A stretch of DNA of 47,609 nucleotides, taken from contig JAFQXD010000058.1 in assembly GCA_017407115.1 (NCBI GenBank), positions 1 to 47,609 of the forward strand. Reading direction: 5' to 3'. A program made the translations under genes and the position numbers. The notes beneath the pieces were generated by a model that was given only the letters and a program-made list of their open reading frames with translations, did no database searches and was not told the origin of the DNA. Positions 8,654 to 18,700 of the stretch are shown piece by piece. Numbering within the stretch: the first letter of the stretch is position 1; the number at the start of each line of letters is the position of its first letter. The stretch comes from Methanobrevibacter sp. (GTDB taxonomy: Archaea > Methanobacteriota > Methanobacteria > Methanobacteriales > Methanobacteriaceae).

Positions 8654-9283
8654 ATGGGTGAGACAAACAAGGCAGGAGTCTGCTGCAGCGTATTTTTTGT
8701 TTTTATGGGAGTTGTTGGAATAATAACAGCATTTGACAGCTATGATCCCCACTATGGATTCATAATTTTAATGTTTGCAATAGGTTCTTTTGGTCTGGTC
8801 TACTATTACGGCATGGACTATGTTGAGTTTAGAAGCAAAAACTTTGGAGATTTCTCCACCAGAGTAGCCGGAAGATGGAACAGAAATGGATGGTCTGAAT
8901 CTCCAAAAATTGACGGATTGGAATTTGAAGACTGCAGAACAAAGGAGTTCAAAAGCAGTTTCGTGAAAAAAGGAAAAAAATGCTATGTCGCTTCGATGCC
9001 TTTGGGAAACAACAGAATGAGACAGACCTTCAACGTGATGGATGTGACATTTACTTTTAAGGTTTTTGAATTTGTTTTCGACTCTGAGGAAAAACGAAAA
9101 GAGCATGATGAAAGAATTAAAACACATTTTGCAGGCCATTTTTACCGTCGAGATTATTTCGCACAGGATAACGTTTATATTGTCTATGCACAGAGCATTT
9201 CACCTATATGCCCAGAGGCCGAGCATGACCTCTACAGCTATGAGCTTGAAAAGGCTGTCGAATATACAAAAATCAGGAAATAA
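8654..9283 (+). CDS. Two-helix membrane protein with cytosolic domain, unknown function
   Basis: 209 aa, no family recognised. Two hydrophobic helices at the N-terminus (about 9-27, CCSVFFVFMGVVGIITAF; about 34-53, GFIILMFAIGSFGLVYYYG) form a hairpin. The remaining 150 residues are hydrophilic, with alternating strands (CYVASMPLGN; VMDVTFTFKVFEFVFDSEEK) and a YFAQDNVYIVYAQS segment near the end. Topology suggests a cytosolic C-terminal domain. Start supported by GGTGAT at 8645-8650, 3 bases upstream. It is alone on the plus strand, 850 bases from its upstream neighbour. Confidence 0.75.
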   Translation: MGETNKAGVCCSVFFVFMGVVGIITAFDSYDPHYGFIILMFAIGSFGLVYYYGMDYVEFRSKNFGDFSTRVAGRWNRNGWSESPKIDGLEFEDCRTKEFKSSFVKKGKKCYVASMPLGNNRMRQTFNVMDVTFTFKVFEFVFDSEEKRKEHDERIKTHFAGHFYRRDYFAQDNVYIVYAQSISPICPEAEHDLYSYELEKAVEYTKIRK

Positions 9284-9392
9284 GTCTGTTACTACATTTC
9301 AATATTAATCACCCATTGTTTACTTCAAATATAACTCATTCGTTTCATGTTTGCAAATATTTCAATAGAAAACATTCACTAAAACACAAAGC

Positions 9393-9571
9393 CATTAAAC
9401 TTGTTGGAAAAATAATTTAATTTTAACACACGAGTTAAGTCTTAGAAAATCACGTAAAGAGGTTGCATTTGAAAAATTAAAATTAATGAATCCATTAATG
9501 GATAATTTTTTAAAAAAAAAAGAATTTATGAAGCAATATGCTTCAAATTGTTTATTTTGTACAAATAAATA
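9393..9571 (+). other. Spacer with possible coding relic
   Basis: The 268-base gap between 9284 and 9551 carries no intact gene. A plus-strand frame without start codon reads protein-like text (LTHELSLRKSRKEVAFEKLK, later FMKQYASNCLFCTNK, stop at about 9571) and overlaps the 3' end of the minus-strand methyltransferase. It may be a transposase or other relic, or chance in A-rich DNA. Confidence 0.2.
9511..9544 (-). terminator. Terminator of the methyltransferase gene
   Basis: Stem gaagca / tgcttc (9530-9535, 9539-9544) with a 3-base loop, followed on the minus strand by a run of ten T residues (9512-9521). Confidence 0.7.
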
Positions 9572-10549
9572 GATATTGTCGATTAATACTGATAAGTTTT
9601 TGTTCAAAGTAGTTATCTATTATATCTTGAGTTTTGATTACTTCAACATTGAAACCAACTGATTCCAATAAATCTTTAAAGTCCAAACCATATTTTCTTA
9701 AATGGTCTTCCTGACCATAATATTTTAATCTTAATTCTGGAGTGTTATACTCCTCTTTTTCAAATGTTTCAGGAATTTCATATATTGGGACCGCAACAAT
9801 ACATGTTCCATCATCTTTTAAAACTCTGTATAATTCACTCATTGCTTTAAGATAATTTGGAACATGTTCCAAAACATGCGAATTAAATATAAAATCAAAT
9901 TCTTTATCATCATAAGGAATATCTTCCATATTAACTTTTTTTACAATATGTCTGCCTCTTCTTTCAAAATAACTTGGATTCAAATCAACAGGATAATAAT
10001 CAATGTTTTCAAAACTCATGAAAATCTCATAAAATGCTTGTTCTGGAGCAAAATGGAGCAATTTGCATGGTTTTTCGAATTTGGAGAAAAATCTTTTTTC
10101 AAAAATTAGGTATTGGAATCTAATTCTTTCCACTGAACTACAGTTAGGACATTTTACTCTAAATCTTTGTGAAACACCATGTGTTTCAAAAATGCTTGAA
10201 GTTCCGCAAATTGGACAGAAATTAGGAATTTCTCCAAGAGGATCAGTTTCGTTTTCATCATATTCCAATTCATTTAAATTGTCTTTCGCATTATTTATTA
10301 AAAAATTAAATAATTTTGTATTATTCTTTTGATATACTTTAAAGTTAGAAAAATCATTTTCTAATTTTTCATATTTTTCCCCAATTATTTTTTTTCTTTA
10401 TTTAATTTTTTATTTTTGCTATTTAGTTCTTTATTCTTTTTATTTAGTTCTTTCACGGATTCATTCAAACGCTTATTCTCATTTTCATAATGTTTAAAAG
10501 TACCACTTTGATTTAAAATTCCTTTTTTAATTTTTCCAGATACACTCAT
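9552..10549 (-). pseudogene. Coiled-coil / zinc-ribbon / SAM methyltransferase, split by a frameshift in an A8 tract
   Basis: Reading from ATG 10549, 54 codons (MSVSGKIKKGILNQ..., strongly charged coiled coil) end at TAA 10385-10387 right after eight A residues (10388-10395 on this strand). A -1 shift, or one extra A, joins it to a frame that continues the coiled coil (IIGEKYEKLENDFSNF), then a Cys4 zinc ribbon (CPICG ... CPNCSS), then a class I methyltransferase domain of the Methyltransf_11 type (LHFAPE as the glycine-loop region, DLNP, NSHVLEHVP, YRVLKDDG). The restored protein would be about 332 aa. The methyltransferase part alone (from 10268, TTG) is a complete domain but has no good start or ribosome binding site. 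Possible causes: slippage/phase variation, programmed -1 frameshift, mutation, or assembly error. Such proteins often modify cell-surface glycans (inference). Confidence 0.75.
10388..10395 (-). other. A8 homopolymer at the frameshift
   Basis: Minus-strand context is G-AAAAAAAA-TAATTGGGG. The A-run includes the A AAA AAA slippery pattern known from -1 frameshifting; nine As instead of eight would restore a single open frame. Confidence 0.7.
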
Positions 10550-10778
10550 GTTATAGCCAACTATAAAGTTATATTATTATTAATGGTGATATTATGAAAT
10601 TTAATTTCATATTCTATTATTATATTTTATTATAATTGTATATAATTATGTCTATAAAAGTTATGTTACATATAACACTCAAAAATTGAATAATTTTATA
10701 AAATTGATAATATATGGAAAAATTATAATGATACAATAAATTTTCTAAATCAGTTAATAATTTTCCGTCCAAATAGCT
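10550..10778. other. A+T-rich spacer, no gene seen
   Basis: Nearly pure A+T sequence. It should hold the promoter of the minus-strand coiled-coil/methyltransferase gene (several TATA-like runs at 10590-10650) and the 3' end of the gene ending at 10779. I see no clear terminator hairpin or small ORF with a ribosome binding site. Confidence 0.4.
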
Positions 10779-12791
10779 CTATCTTTTAACCACAGCAGTC
10801 CTTTTGACAGTGTTTTTAAGGTATGTTACCTGATAAGTTATCCTTTTTCCAACCTTGAGCTTGCTTAGAACGGATTTTGGAACGGTGACTTTCGCTATTC
10901 CCTTGGAGTTGGTTTTTGCGCGGTAGACTTTTCCGTTGAACTTGAAGGTCACCTGCTTGTATTTAAGGGCAGTCTTTCCTTTAAGCGTTGCCTGAAGAGT
11001 GAGCTTTTTGGCGGACCTTTTGACAGCCTGTGACTTGAGCGTCAGGACCTGTTTTACGATGAGCTTTTTGGAAATCTTGACTCCCTTGTAGTTTATTGAA
11101 ACGACGTATGTTCCGGGAGTTATGGTGTTTGGAACCTTAAGTGTGGCAAAGCCTTCCCTGTCTGTCTTTACGCTGAAGGACTGTTTTCCTATCTTATATG
11201 TGACAGTGTAGTTTTTTTGCACCATGGTGTGGCCCCAATAGGTTTCAAGCTTTACGTTTCCATATCTCTTGTTGGCTTTGACGTCATCAGCGCCGTAATA
11301 TATTGTCATGTCATAGCCGCCATCGGTGAATGCAATTCCCTCTGCGTCTGTTACGGTTATCTCATTTGTACTTCTGTTAGCGCTTCCGTAGTTTGTATCA
11401 TAAGCAGCGGTTATGACGTATTTTCCTGCGCTTTCAAATACGTTTGGAACCCTTATTTGTGAAGTGGGTCCTGTGATGTTTTGGCTTTTGTAGAGCTTGC
11501 CGTTTATGTAAACGGAGAAGTTTCCGAAAACCCCTTCACCGGCATTCAGCGTAAAGTCCTCTCCGTAGTACCTGTCCACACCGATTGTGGTGTCAAATGA
11601 TATCTCAGCCGCAGCTATATCAAATGACGCATGGGTTTCGCCTTTTCCGTAGTTTGTATCATAGACCGCCATGATGTGATTGGTGCCTGTTTTGGTGAAT
11701 GTGCAGTTGACGCTTGCCGTGCTGTTTATGATTTCAGAGCATCCGACAAGAGTGTAGTTTTCATCTGAAACCTTTGCATATACGCTTAGGTTTCCGGCCA
11801 CATTGTCCGGGAATATGAAAGTGATCGGATAGACGGAGTTGACAAGCGCTGATTTTGAGTCTGCAAGATATGAGTATTTTACATGGAATGTCTCTTTTAG
11901 AGTCTTTGCGTGATGATATTCGCTTGGCGCAACCCTGAGCTCAAGGGAGTGATATCCCTCACACAAGGAAAGCTTGTTGAATGCAATAAAATAGTCGCAA
12001 AACAAAATATCATCGTCATCGGTTATGACCTCTTCAATGCAGTCAACCTCCACGCCGTCAATGAAAAGTGAAAAGTCATTGAATCCGCAGTCAATTAAGA
12101 CAGTGGAATGTTTTGAGATTTCAGGAAAATCATGTCCCGAAAGCTTCAGCTGGAAATCCCTGTAGACTGTTGCCCTTTTTGTCATACCTGGATAATTTCC
12201 GCTGTAGGTTATCTCCACATCATATTTTCCATAACTGAAATATTGAAGGGAGCGGGCAATGATTTTGGTTGCATTTTCCCGTTTGAGGTCGTATCTGGTT
12301 GTGGACTGGTTGATAGTGACCGTAACAGTTCCGACGGCGTCGCCTGGAAGCTTGACTTCAATGGCCTCATCGGCCTCATAGAGATCCTTGAGAATGCATG
12401 AGATGTTTGTGACGCTATATTCAAGTGTCCTGTTGAATGGCTTGAAGAGTTCGCTTCCAGAAAAGACAACCTTGCAGACATGCTTTCCGATTTCATGGCT
12501 TTTCGGATTCAAATGAATGATTCCTGATGTGGAATTGGAAATGTCAACGTCACGGCAAAACTCACCGTCGATATAAACAGAAAGGTTTGCACATATAGGC
12601 TCAAAGTTCAACGTGCGGTAGCTGAGCTCAAGGGGCTCATCAACGACTATTTCATCGCTTACGGTAATGTTGATGTAGGCCTCATCTGCTGCGGTGTCTG
12701 ATGAAACAGCACTGGCATTGTCCTGAGCCAATACAGGCGATAAGGATATTACCAATGCCAGAAATATGCAAACTATCAATATCCTTTTCAT
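10779..12791 (-). CDS. Secreted Ig-repeat surface protein
   Basis: 670 aa from the ATG at 12791. Signal peptide (MKRILIVCIFLALVISLSPV, cleavage after VLAQ). The mature protein is a string of Ig-like beta domains of about 90-100 residues, marked by repeated GNLSVYA / GNFSVYINGK and YDTNYGKGET / YDTNYGSANR motifs. It ends in two basic domains with FNGKVYRAKTNSKG and the tail TAVVKR. No beta-helix repeats and no membrane anchor, so retention at the wall probably depends on the basic C-terminus (inference). The start follows the zinc-ribbon gene's stop by 7 bases and has GTGAT just upstream, so it is translated as the last gene of a three-gene operon. An upstream in-frame start at 12821 lies inside the preceding gene and is less likely. 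Confidence 0.8.
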   Translation of the reverse strand: MKRILIVCIFLALVISLSPVLAQDNASAVSSDTAADEAYINITVSDEIVVDEPLELSYRTLNFEPICANLSVYIDGEFCRDVDISNSTSGIIHLNPKSHEIGKHVCKVVFSGSELFKPFNRTLEYSVTNISCILKDLYEADEAIEVKLPGDAVGTVTVTINQSTTRYDLKRENATKIIARSLQYFSYGKYDVEITYSGNYPGMTKRATVYRDFQLKLSGHDFPEISKHSTVLIDCGFNDFSLFIDGVEVDCIEEVITDDDDILFCDYFIAFNKLSLCEGYHSLELRVAPSEYHHAKTLKETFHVKYSYLADSKSALVNSVYPITFIFPDNVAGNLSVYAKVSDENYTLVGCSEIINSTASVNCTFTKTGTNHIMAVYDTNYGKGETHASFDIAAAEISFDTTIGVDRYYGEDFTLNAGEGVFGNFSVYINGKLYKSQNITGPTSQIRVPNVFESAGKYVITAAYDTNYGSANRSTNEITVTDAEGIAFTDGGYDMTIYYGADDVKANKRYGNVKLETYWGHTMVQKNYTVTYKIGKQSFSVKTDREGFATLKVPNTITPGTYVVSINYKGVKISKKLIVKQVLTLKSQAVKRSAKKLTLQATLKGKTALKYKQVTFKFNGKVYRAKTNSKGIAKVTVPKSVLSKLKVGKRITYQVTYLKNTVKRTAVVKR

Positions 12792-12798
12792 GCTATCA

Positions 12799-13482
12799 CT
12801 ATTTGCTTGGCGGAACGACATCAGAGTCTATGTATCCTATGACCTTGTTTGTTTCGCTTGTAGTGTTTACGACGATTTCCGCCTTGACGTGGGTTGTGCG
12901 GAAGTACTGGTTGATGTTATCATCGGCACTAGGGTAAAGGTCAACCACATAGTTCATGTTAAACGAATACTCTCTGTTTGGTGAGTAGACATTTTCATGT
13001 CCGTTGAACACACCATAACCTGCATTCTGGGTTTGGCCGTCATCATATGTTATCACTATGTTTTGAAGCCCTATTCCCGTTACGCGCTCGATATAATCTT
13101 TTGGCATGAAGGTGAATTCGATTGTGCCCTTGATTGGCCTTTCATCGCTTGACTGGCCTGAAGTTGTTGTTGCATAAAAATACTTGTGGCTCAATGTGAC
13201 GTCGGTTACATCAACAAGAGCAGATCCCAGATTCAAACCGCCGCCTGTAAGTGCTACAGCCACAAGCAAAATGACAATAAGGACAAAAACGACAATCGCC
13301 AGAGTCTTTATGTTAAGAACAGAACCGTTGTCCGATTTCACCTTCTCAATCATGCCGTCAAGCTTTGCTCCTACAGTCTCACTTTCCTCTTGAGTATATG
13401 TGACGGAAGCTCCGCACGCATGGCAAAATTGAGCCGATGCGTCAAGTTCCTTTCCGCATTGATCGCAGTACTTTTTCTCCAC
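12799..13482 (-). CDS. Zinc-ribbon membrane protein
   Basis: About 227 aa. N-terminal double zinc ribbon half-sites CDQCG and CHACG (residues about 6-24), a linker, one transmembrane helix (TLAIVVFVLIVILLVAVALT, about 60-80), and an extracellular domain of about 145 residues (VDVTDVTLSHKYFYATTTSG at its start). Similar zinc_ribbon_2 + TM + secreted-domain proteins are common in Methanobrevibacter; their function is unknown. The start is the GTG at 13482: GGTGAT lies 3 bases upstream, the same geometry as at 7200 and 8654. A TTG at 13506 is an alternative without a site. Middle gene of the 2TM / zinc-ribbon / Ig-protein operon. Confidence 0.8.
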   Translation of the reverse strand: MEKKYCDQCGKELDASAQFCHACGASVTYTQEESETVGAKLDGMIEKVKSDNGSVLNIKTLAIVVFVLIVILLVAVALTGGGLNLGSALVDVTDVTLSHKYFYATTTSGQSSDERPIKGTIEFTFMPKDYIERVTGIGLQNIVITYDDGQTQNAGYGVFNGHENVYSPNREYSFNMNYVVDLYPSADDNINQYFRTTHVKAEIVVNTTSETNKVIGYIDSDVVPPSK

Positions 13483-13518
13483 CAAATCACCGCCTGAATG
13501 ATTCAATATTGCCCATGG

Positions 13519-13791
13519 CTATTTTTTCATCTTTTCCATTTCCCGCTCAATCATCTCTTCACGGTTGCCCTCAAGCTTTCCGCCCAAAACGAAAGTCTTT
13601 AAAAAGTGTGAAAGCAAACCGATTCCCCAGAAGAGTGTTATCCAGTAAAACCACCACTCGCCGGGAGAGGTTAGGAAATTCAAAACAATAAGAATAACAT
13701 TTACCACAATGTAACTGCTCAAATGCTTGTAAAAGCCAATCTTTTCATCCGCCCTTTTGGCGGCCCTTCTGTATAATTCATCTTCAGACAT
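13519..13791 (-). CDS. 2TM domain protein
   Basis: 90 aa. Matches the 2TM domain layout: a charged N-terminal helix (LYRRAAKRADEKIGFYKHLS), a first helix (YIVVNVILIVLNFLTSP), the GEWWFYWITLFWGIGLLSHF second helix, and a charged C-terminal helix (EEMIEREMEKMKK). The GEWWFYW motif between the helices is typical for this family. First gene of the operon that continues with the zinc-ribbon protein 36 bases downstream. GGTG precedes the ATG. Function of the family is unknown. Confidence 0.85.
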   Translation of the reverse strand: MSEDELYRRAAKRADEKIGFYKHLSSYIVVNVILIVLNFLTSPGEWWFYWITLFWGIGLLSHFLKTFVLGGKLEGNREEMIEREMEKMKK

Positions 13792-14002
13792 ACGAACACC
13801 ATGAATTTTATTTATAATAATATATTGTTGATTAAGATATTTAAAACATTCAATATATGGAATGAAAATATCATATTGAATGCTTGGTTTTGCGCTGGAT
13901 TAAATGGGTTGATTGTGATATAAGTATTATATTTCAATGTGGAGAATTTGATTATTTAAAAAGCAGTGAAAATCTGTGAAATATTTGATGAAGACAGATA
14001 GA
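13792..14002. other. Spacer, no gene seen
   Basis: A+T-rich spacer that holds the promoter of the 2TM operon (on the minus strand) and the 3' end of the adhesin ending at 14052. No small ORF with a convincing ribosome binding site. Confidence 0.4.
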
Positions 14003-14049
14003 TGAAAAAAAATTAAAAAAGAAAAGTAGTGAAAAAATTCATCTACTTT
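14003..14049 (-). terminator. Terminator of the 523-aa adhesin gene
   Basis: Stem aaagtag-tgaa / ttca-ctacttt with one bulged base (14023-14033 and 14038-14049) followed on the minus strand by a T-rich tract (14003-14021). Confidence 0.65.
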
Positions 14050-14051
14050 AT

Positions 14052-15623
14052 TTATTTGACAGTAATTTTTATTGTTTTGGTAGCTTTGTTGTAATTGCTG
14101 TTGCTTGCAAGGGTGATTGTGGAAGTGAAAGACCCTTTCCTGTTAAGTTTGGATAAAGTGAATGTTGCCTGACCTTTGGAATTGGTTTTGGCAGAGTATG
14201 TTTGACCGTTTACTTTAATCTTAACATTTGTATTTTTAACAACAGAACCTGTACTACCTTTTACGGTTATTGTCAATTTTTTGGTTGCTTTAACTTTAAA
14301 TGATTTTGAAGACGCAGTTATCTTAGGAGTATCCTTTTTAACTGTTAACTTCACTGTGGTTTTACCATCAAGAATAGTTCGGTCACGATCGGAAGTTACG
14401 GTTACGCCTGAATATGTCTTAGGAGGTGCAGTAATCTCAATATATGCTATTCCCTTTGCATTGGTCTTACCTGTAAAAGTCTTATAACCGCTGCTGGTTT
14501 TTATTTTAACTTTAACGGTAAGTCCAGGAATAGGATTATTATTAATATCTGTGACTTTAACACCTAGCTTTTCACCATACACGATTGATGATTTTAAAGC
14601 TTTCACTTTTACATTAAAGAATAAGCCTACATCATAATAATCATTGTCATCAGTTAAAAGGCTGCAGTCAAATGCATATCCCCAATACATGTTATTACCA
14701 TATTTTGCATAATTATCATTAAAAGTGGTTAAATTTGCAATACAATTATATAATGCTCCACCAGCGTTCAATACAGCATTAGTTTCGAAATGTGAAGAGT
14801 GTATTACACATTGACCCTCATCTTGATAATTATTTTCCTCACTTCCTTCAAAATTATAAACAGCTCCTCCATCGTTTTTAGCTGCATTATAGAAGAAATA
14901 AGAATCATAAATTCCTGCCAGCTTCATATTCATTACAGCTCCACCAAATTCGGCATAATTTCTTACAAAAAAGGTTTTGCCCAATATGTACAATAATCCG
15001 TCGGAATAAATTGCTCCTCCAGCAGTATCATAATCATCTGAATCCGGAACTTGATTGTCGCTAAACCAACAATAATCTAATACAAGGATATTATTTGAAA
15101 AGATTACTCCACCACCTTTATATGCTGAGGAATTTCTAAATTCACAAGCATCTAAGGTTAAATATCCGGAATTGAAAATAGTTCCTCCCCAAGCCCAGTT
15201 ATCTTCTCCGTTATTAACAAAGAGAATATCCTTAATAGTAACATGAGCATTTTCTTCAATAACAAAAACACGTGCACCATTACCATTGATTGTAATTCCG
15301 TTACCATTAATGGTCATGTTCTTAGTGATGAGTATACCTCCTTCGTAATCCTCATCATCTGGACATACATAAGAATAATTATTATAAAAAGTAATAGAAC
15401 CACCATTAGGAACATTTGAAATGGCCTGATTTAATTGTTTGAAGGTATTTGCTTTTCCCGTTTCTAAACTTACATCATCCGTCTGTTCTAATTGGCCATC
15501 AACCGACACTTCATCTGCAATTACCTCATCAGTAGTGTTTAAATCAGTTGCGCTGACTGCTGATAATGCAGAAATAGCTACGATTAATAAAACTAGAACA
15601 AAAATATATCTTTTATTAAACAT
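14052..15623 (-). CDS. Adhesin-like beta-helix / Ig protein (cassette copy 1)
   Basis: 523 aa, complete. Signal peptide (MFNKRYIFVLVLLIVAISAL, cleavage after VSAT). Residues about 65-320 are a right-handed beta-helix: a TFKQLNQAISNVP entry motif, NMTINGNGITINGNGARVF, then short coils with GGGVIF, GGAIYS, GGAVMN, GGAVYN and GGALYN. Two Ig-like domains follow (about 335-523), the last with GQTYSAKTNSKGQATF and the tail KTIKITVK. It is closely related to the 514-aa protein at 25400-26944 throughout, including the first 12 residues and the promoter. Likely a surface adhesin; partner unknown. A TATA box centred 27 bases upstream of the ATG and no ribosome binding site suggest a leaderless mRNA. 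Confidence 0.85.
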   Translation of the reverse strand: MFNKRYIFVLVLLIVAISALSAVSATDLNTTDEVIADEVSVDGQLEQTDDVSLETGKANTFKQLNQAISNVPNGGSITFYNNYSYVCPDDEDYEGGILITKNMTINGNGITINGNGARVFVIEENAHVTIKDILFVNNGEDNWAWGGTIFNSGYLTLDACEFRNSSAYKGGGVIFSNNILVLDYCWFSDNQVPDSDDYDTAGGAIYSDGLLYILGKTFFVRNYAEFGGAVMNMKLAGIYDSYFFYNAAKNDGGAVYNFEGSEENNYQDEGQCVIHSSHFETNAVLNAGGALYNCIANLTTFNDNYAKYGNNMYWGYAFDCSLLTDDNDYYDVGLFFNVKVKALKSSIVYGEKLGVKVTDINNNPIPGLTVKVKIKTSSGYKTFTGKTNAKGIAYIEITAPPKTYSGVTVTSDRDRTILDGKTTVKLTVKKDTPKITASSKSFKVKATKKLTITVKGSTGSVVKNTNVKIKVNGQTYSAKTNSKGQATFTLSKLNRKGSFTSTITLASNSNYNKATKTIKITVK

Positions 15624-15646
15624 AGTTAATAATATTCACTTTATAT

Positions 15647-15654
15647 CATATAAA
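15647..15654 (-). promoter_or_regulatory. TATA box, 523-aa adhesin gene
   Basis: TTTATATG on the minus strand, centre about 27 bases upstream of the ATG at 15623, so transcription should start at or next to the start codon. The sequence between, ending ATATTATTAACTATG, nearly matches that in front of the paralogue at 26944. Confidence 0.55.
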
Positions 15655-15772
15655 CATATTTAATTTAATGCAATATTTAAAAAAAGATGTAATATTTTTT
15701 AGATTTGAAAAATATTGAACAAAATGATGATTTTAAAAACATTTTATAAAAAAAATAAGAAAATAGTAAATA

Positions 15773-18700
15773 TTATTTAACAGTTATTGTAACTGTTTTG
15801 GTAACCTTATTATAATATTTACTACCTGAATAGGTTATTTTTGATTTGAATGAACCCTTTTTGGCCAATTTATTGATATTGAATGTTGCCTTACCTTTAG
15901 AATTGGTTTTAGCAGAATAAGTCTTGCCGTTGACTTTAATTTTTACCTGTGCATTTTTAATTACTTTTCCCTTGTTGTTTTTAAGGGTTATTGTGTATTT
16001 TTTGGTTTTCACATTCAAATTGAAAGTCTTTTTGGAGGCGTAAATCTTTGGAGTGGCCTTTTTGATGACAACCTTAACAGTTTTTGTTGCAGGATAGCAA
16101 TCATCGCTTCCGTAATAGCTTATTGTTGCAGTGTATGTTTTAGGAACAAGGCTTACAGCCAAGCTGGCCTTACCATCGGAGCCTGTTTTTACTTTGGTTG
16201 TCTTTCCATTCAATTTGATGTAAACGTATGTGTTTGCAATAGGGTTTCCATTGGCATCTTTCAAGGTCACTGTAAGTTTTTTGGTGTTTCCATAGACCTT
16301 TGTCAATCCTGAAGAAGACAACATGACATAAGTCCTGTTGGATCCGTCACCTACTGTCAGGCTTCCGTCATGTACGACATAGTTGTCCGGATGGCCTGCA
16401 GAAATCTTACCGCTTAAACTATAATTAGCATAAGCGATTGAAGAAGTGTTCAGGAAATAACCTCCCAAGTCAAAATCATCCTTCAAACGAAGATTGATAA
16501 TGTTTTTGTTTTGATCAACCAGAGTAAGGTTTAAATCACCACATCCGAAGAATCTATTACCGTATTCATCTTCTAGGTGACATACTAAAACAAACTGGCC
16601 TTTGGTTACAGTGATATTTGAGAAAACTATATTCAACGGATATTTATAAGGCAGTTCATCTTCGCTGAAGCAAATGGCCACTGACTCAACATCGAACTTA
16701 TTGTTCTTCAAGACCAAGTCCCCATAACAGTCATGGTTTTCATAATAATGATAAGCAAAGTAGATTGAGTCGTTATTCTGTCTGGACTTAATATTGGAAT
16801 TTCTCAAGTCAAGATATGCTTTGGAAAAGATTGTTGTACCTCTCCTGGCGCAATTTTCAAGGAAAGTGGAATTTGATATTACACATCTTCCGTCAAAGTA
16901 AACTGCACCTCCACTGGTATTTGCATAGTTTTGTGTAAAGTTACATAATGAAATATCTGCATAGGCAATATTTTGCTCATCAGGAGCATTTGAAAAAATA
17001 GCCCCACCATATTCAGCAGAATTATTGTTGAAACATGAAGTTTTTACATTTCCAGTTCCATTATATCCTAAATAAATAGCGCCACCAAACATAGCTTTGT
17101 TTCCATCAAACATGGAACCGTTGACCATGCCTGTGCCGCCCATATAAACAGCACCTCCACTGTAATTTGCTAAATTGCCAGAGAATCTGCATGAAGAAAC
17201 ATTTATACTGGAAATGACTTCATATTCAGTGCCGTCTGATGTAATGGCACCACCATAATTGGCACTATTTTCATAAAATTCACAATTAAATACCAAACAT
17301 TCACCAGCAGAATAAATTGCACCACCGGAATAACTAACTGAATTGTTTGCAAAAATGGAATCTGCTATAAATACTCCATTTATAGAATAAATACCTGCCG
17401 CCGTACGTGCGGAATTGTTTGCAAAATAAGAATTGGCAACATCACATTTGTCATTACCGTAAACAACACCACCTGATTTATTAGCACAATTATTAGTGAA
17501 ATTGCATGAATCTATAGAAATGTTTCCATTAATATAAATAACTGCTCCCCAAACAGCGGAGTTATAACTGAAGCTTGAATCATGCATGTCCACATTACCA
17601 TCAGACATATAAACCCCACCAGCATCAGCATGATTTTCGGTGAAATTACAGAAATAAATGCAGCCGTTTCCAGAAGTGGCAACAACTCCTCCATAGTTAG
17701 CGAAATTATTGATGAAACTTGAACTGTAAATGTCCATATCGGATAAAGAATAGATAGCTCCTCCATAATTAGCGGAATTATTAATGAAACTGCCATTACG
17801 GATAAATACATTTGAAACAACCTGTGCAAGCAGTGTTTCAAATAAATTAGAATAGATTGCTCCTCCGGTTGCTTCGGCATGATTGTCAATGAAGACAGAA
17901 TCATAAGAATAGAAAGGAACTAAACCTATATAAAAGATGGCTCCTCCATAATTAGCGGAATTATTGATGAACCTAGAGCAGTTTACGACTTTCGCATCAT
18001 AAAGAGCGCCACCATCATTAGAACCGGAATTATTGATGAAAGTACAATTTTGAACTAAACTTGAACTTGAAATGGCTCCACCATTATCTCCTGCTGTATT
18101 GTCTATGAATAGGGAATCATAAAAGTGAGTTTCACTGAATTGTGTAATTCCCATATTTGTCCTAAACATCTGCCATATAGAATTATGAACAGCTCCGCCG
18201 GATCTGGAAGCGGAATTGTTAATGAATGTAGAGCGGTAAACGTTTAAATATTCACTTGTATAAATGGCTCCTCCAGAAGTGACAACAGTGTTATTGATGA
18301 AATTTGAATCATAAACATTTAAATTTTGATAAGAATAGATTGCACCTCCACCATAACCTCCAAAGGCACCATAATCATAAGGATTCTTATCAGTGACTGA
18401 ATTATTGATGAAATCCGAATTATAGATATTGATATTGCTGTGTACAGTTATGGCACCACCGGACTCAAGCACGGAATTGTTCAAGAATCTGCAATTGGCA
18501 ATTTCATTGAACTTGGCATTGGAAAATATTGCACCACCGGATCTAGCGGAATTGTTTACAAAATTACAGTCTGTAAAATTATTACGCTTAACGGCAGAAA
18601 ATACAGCTCCACCATTATATTTGGCTGAATTATCAGTGAAATCGGTTGATGAAACCAAAGTGGTTCCAACACCGCTAACATAAATTGCAGAACCGTGTGT

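Noticed and set aside
9395..9607. 70-codon minus-strand frame past the methyltransferase end
   Set aside because: Phe/Asn/Lys composition of A+T-rich DNA; it overlaps the methyltransferase terminator and 3' end.
12701..13691. Overlapping plus-strand frames opposite the zinc-ribbon operon
   Set aside because: No ribosome binding sites or recognisable domains; the minus-strand genes have clear motifs and tight operon spacing.
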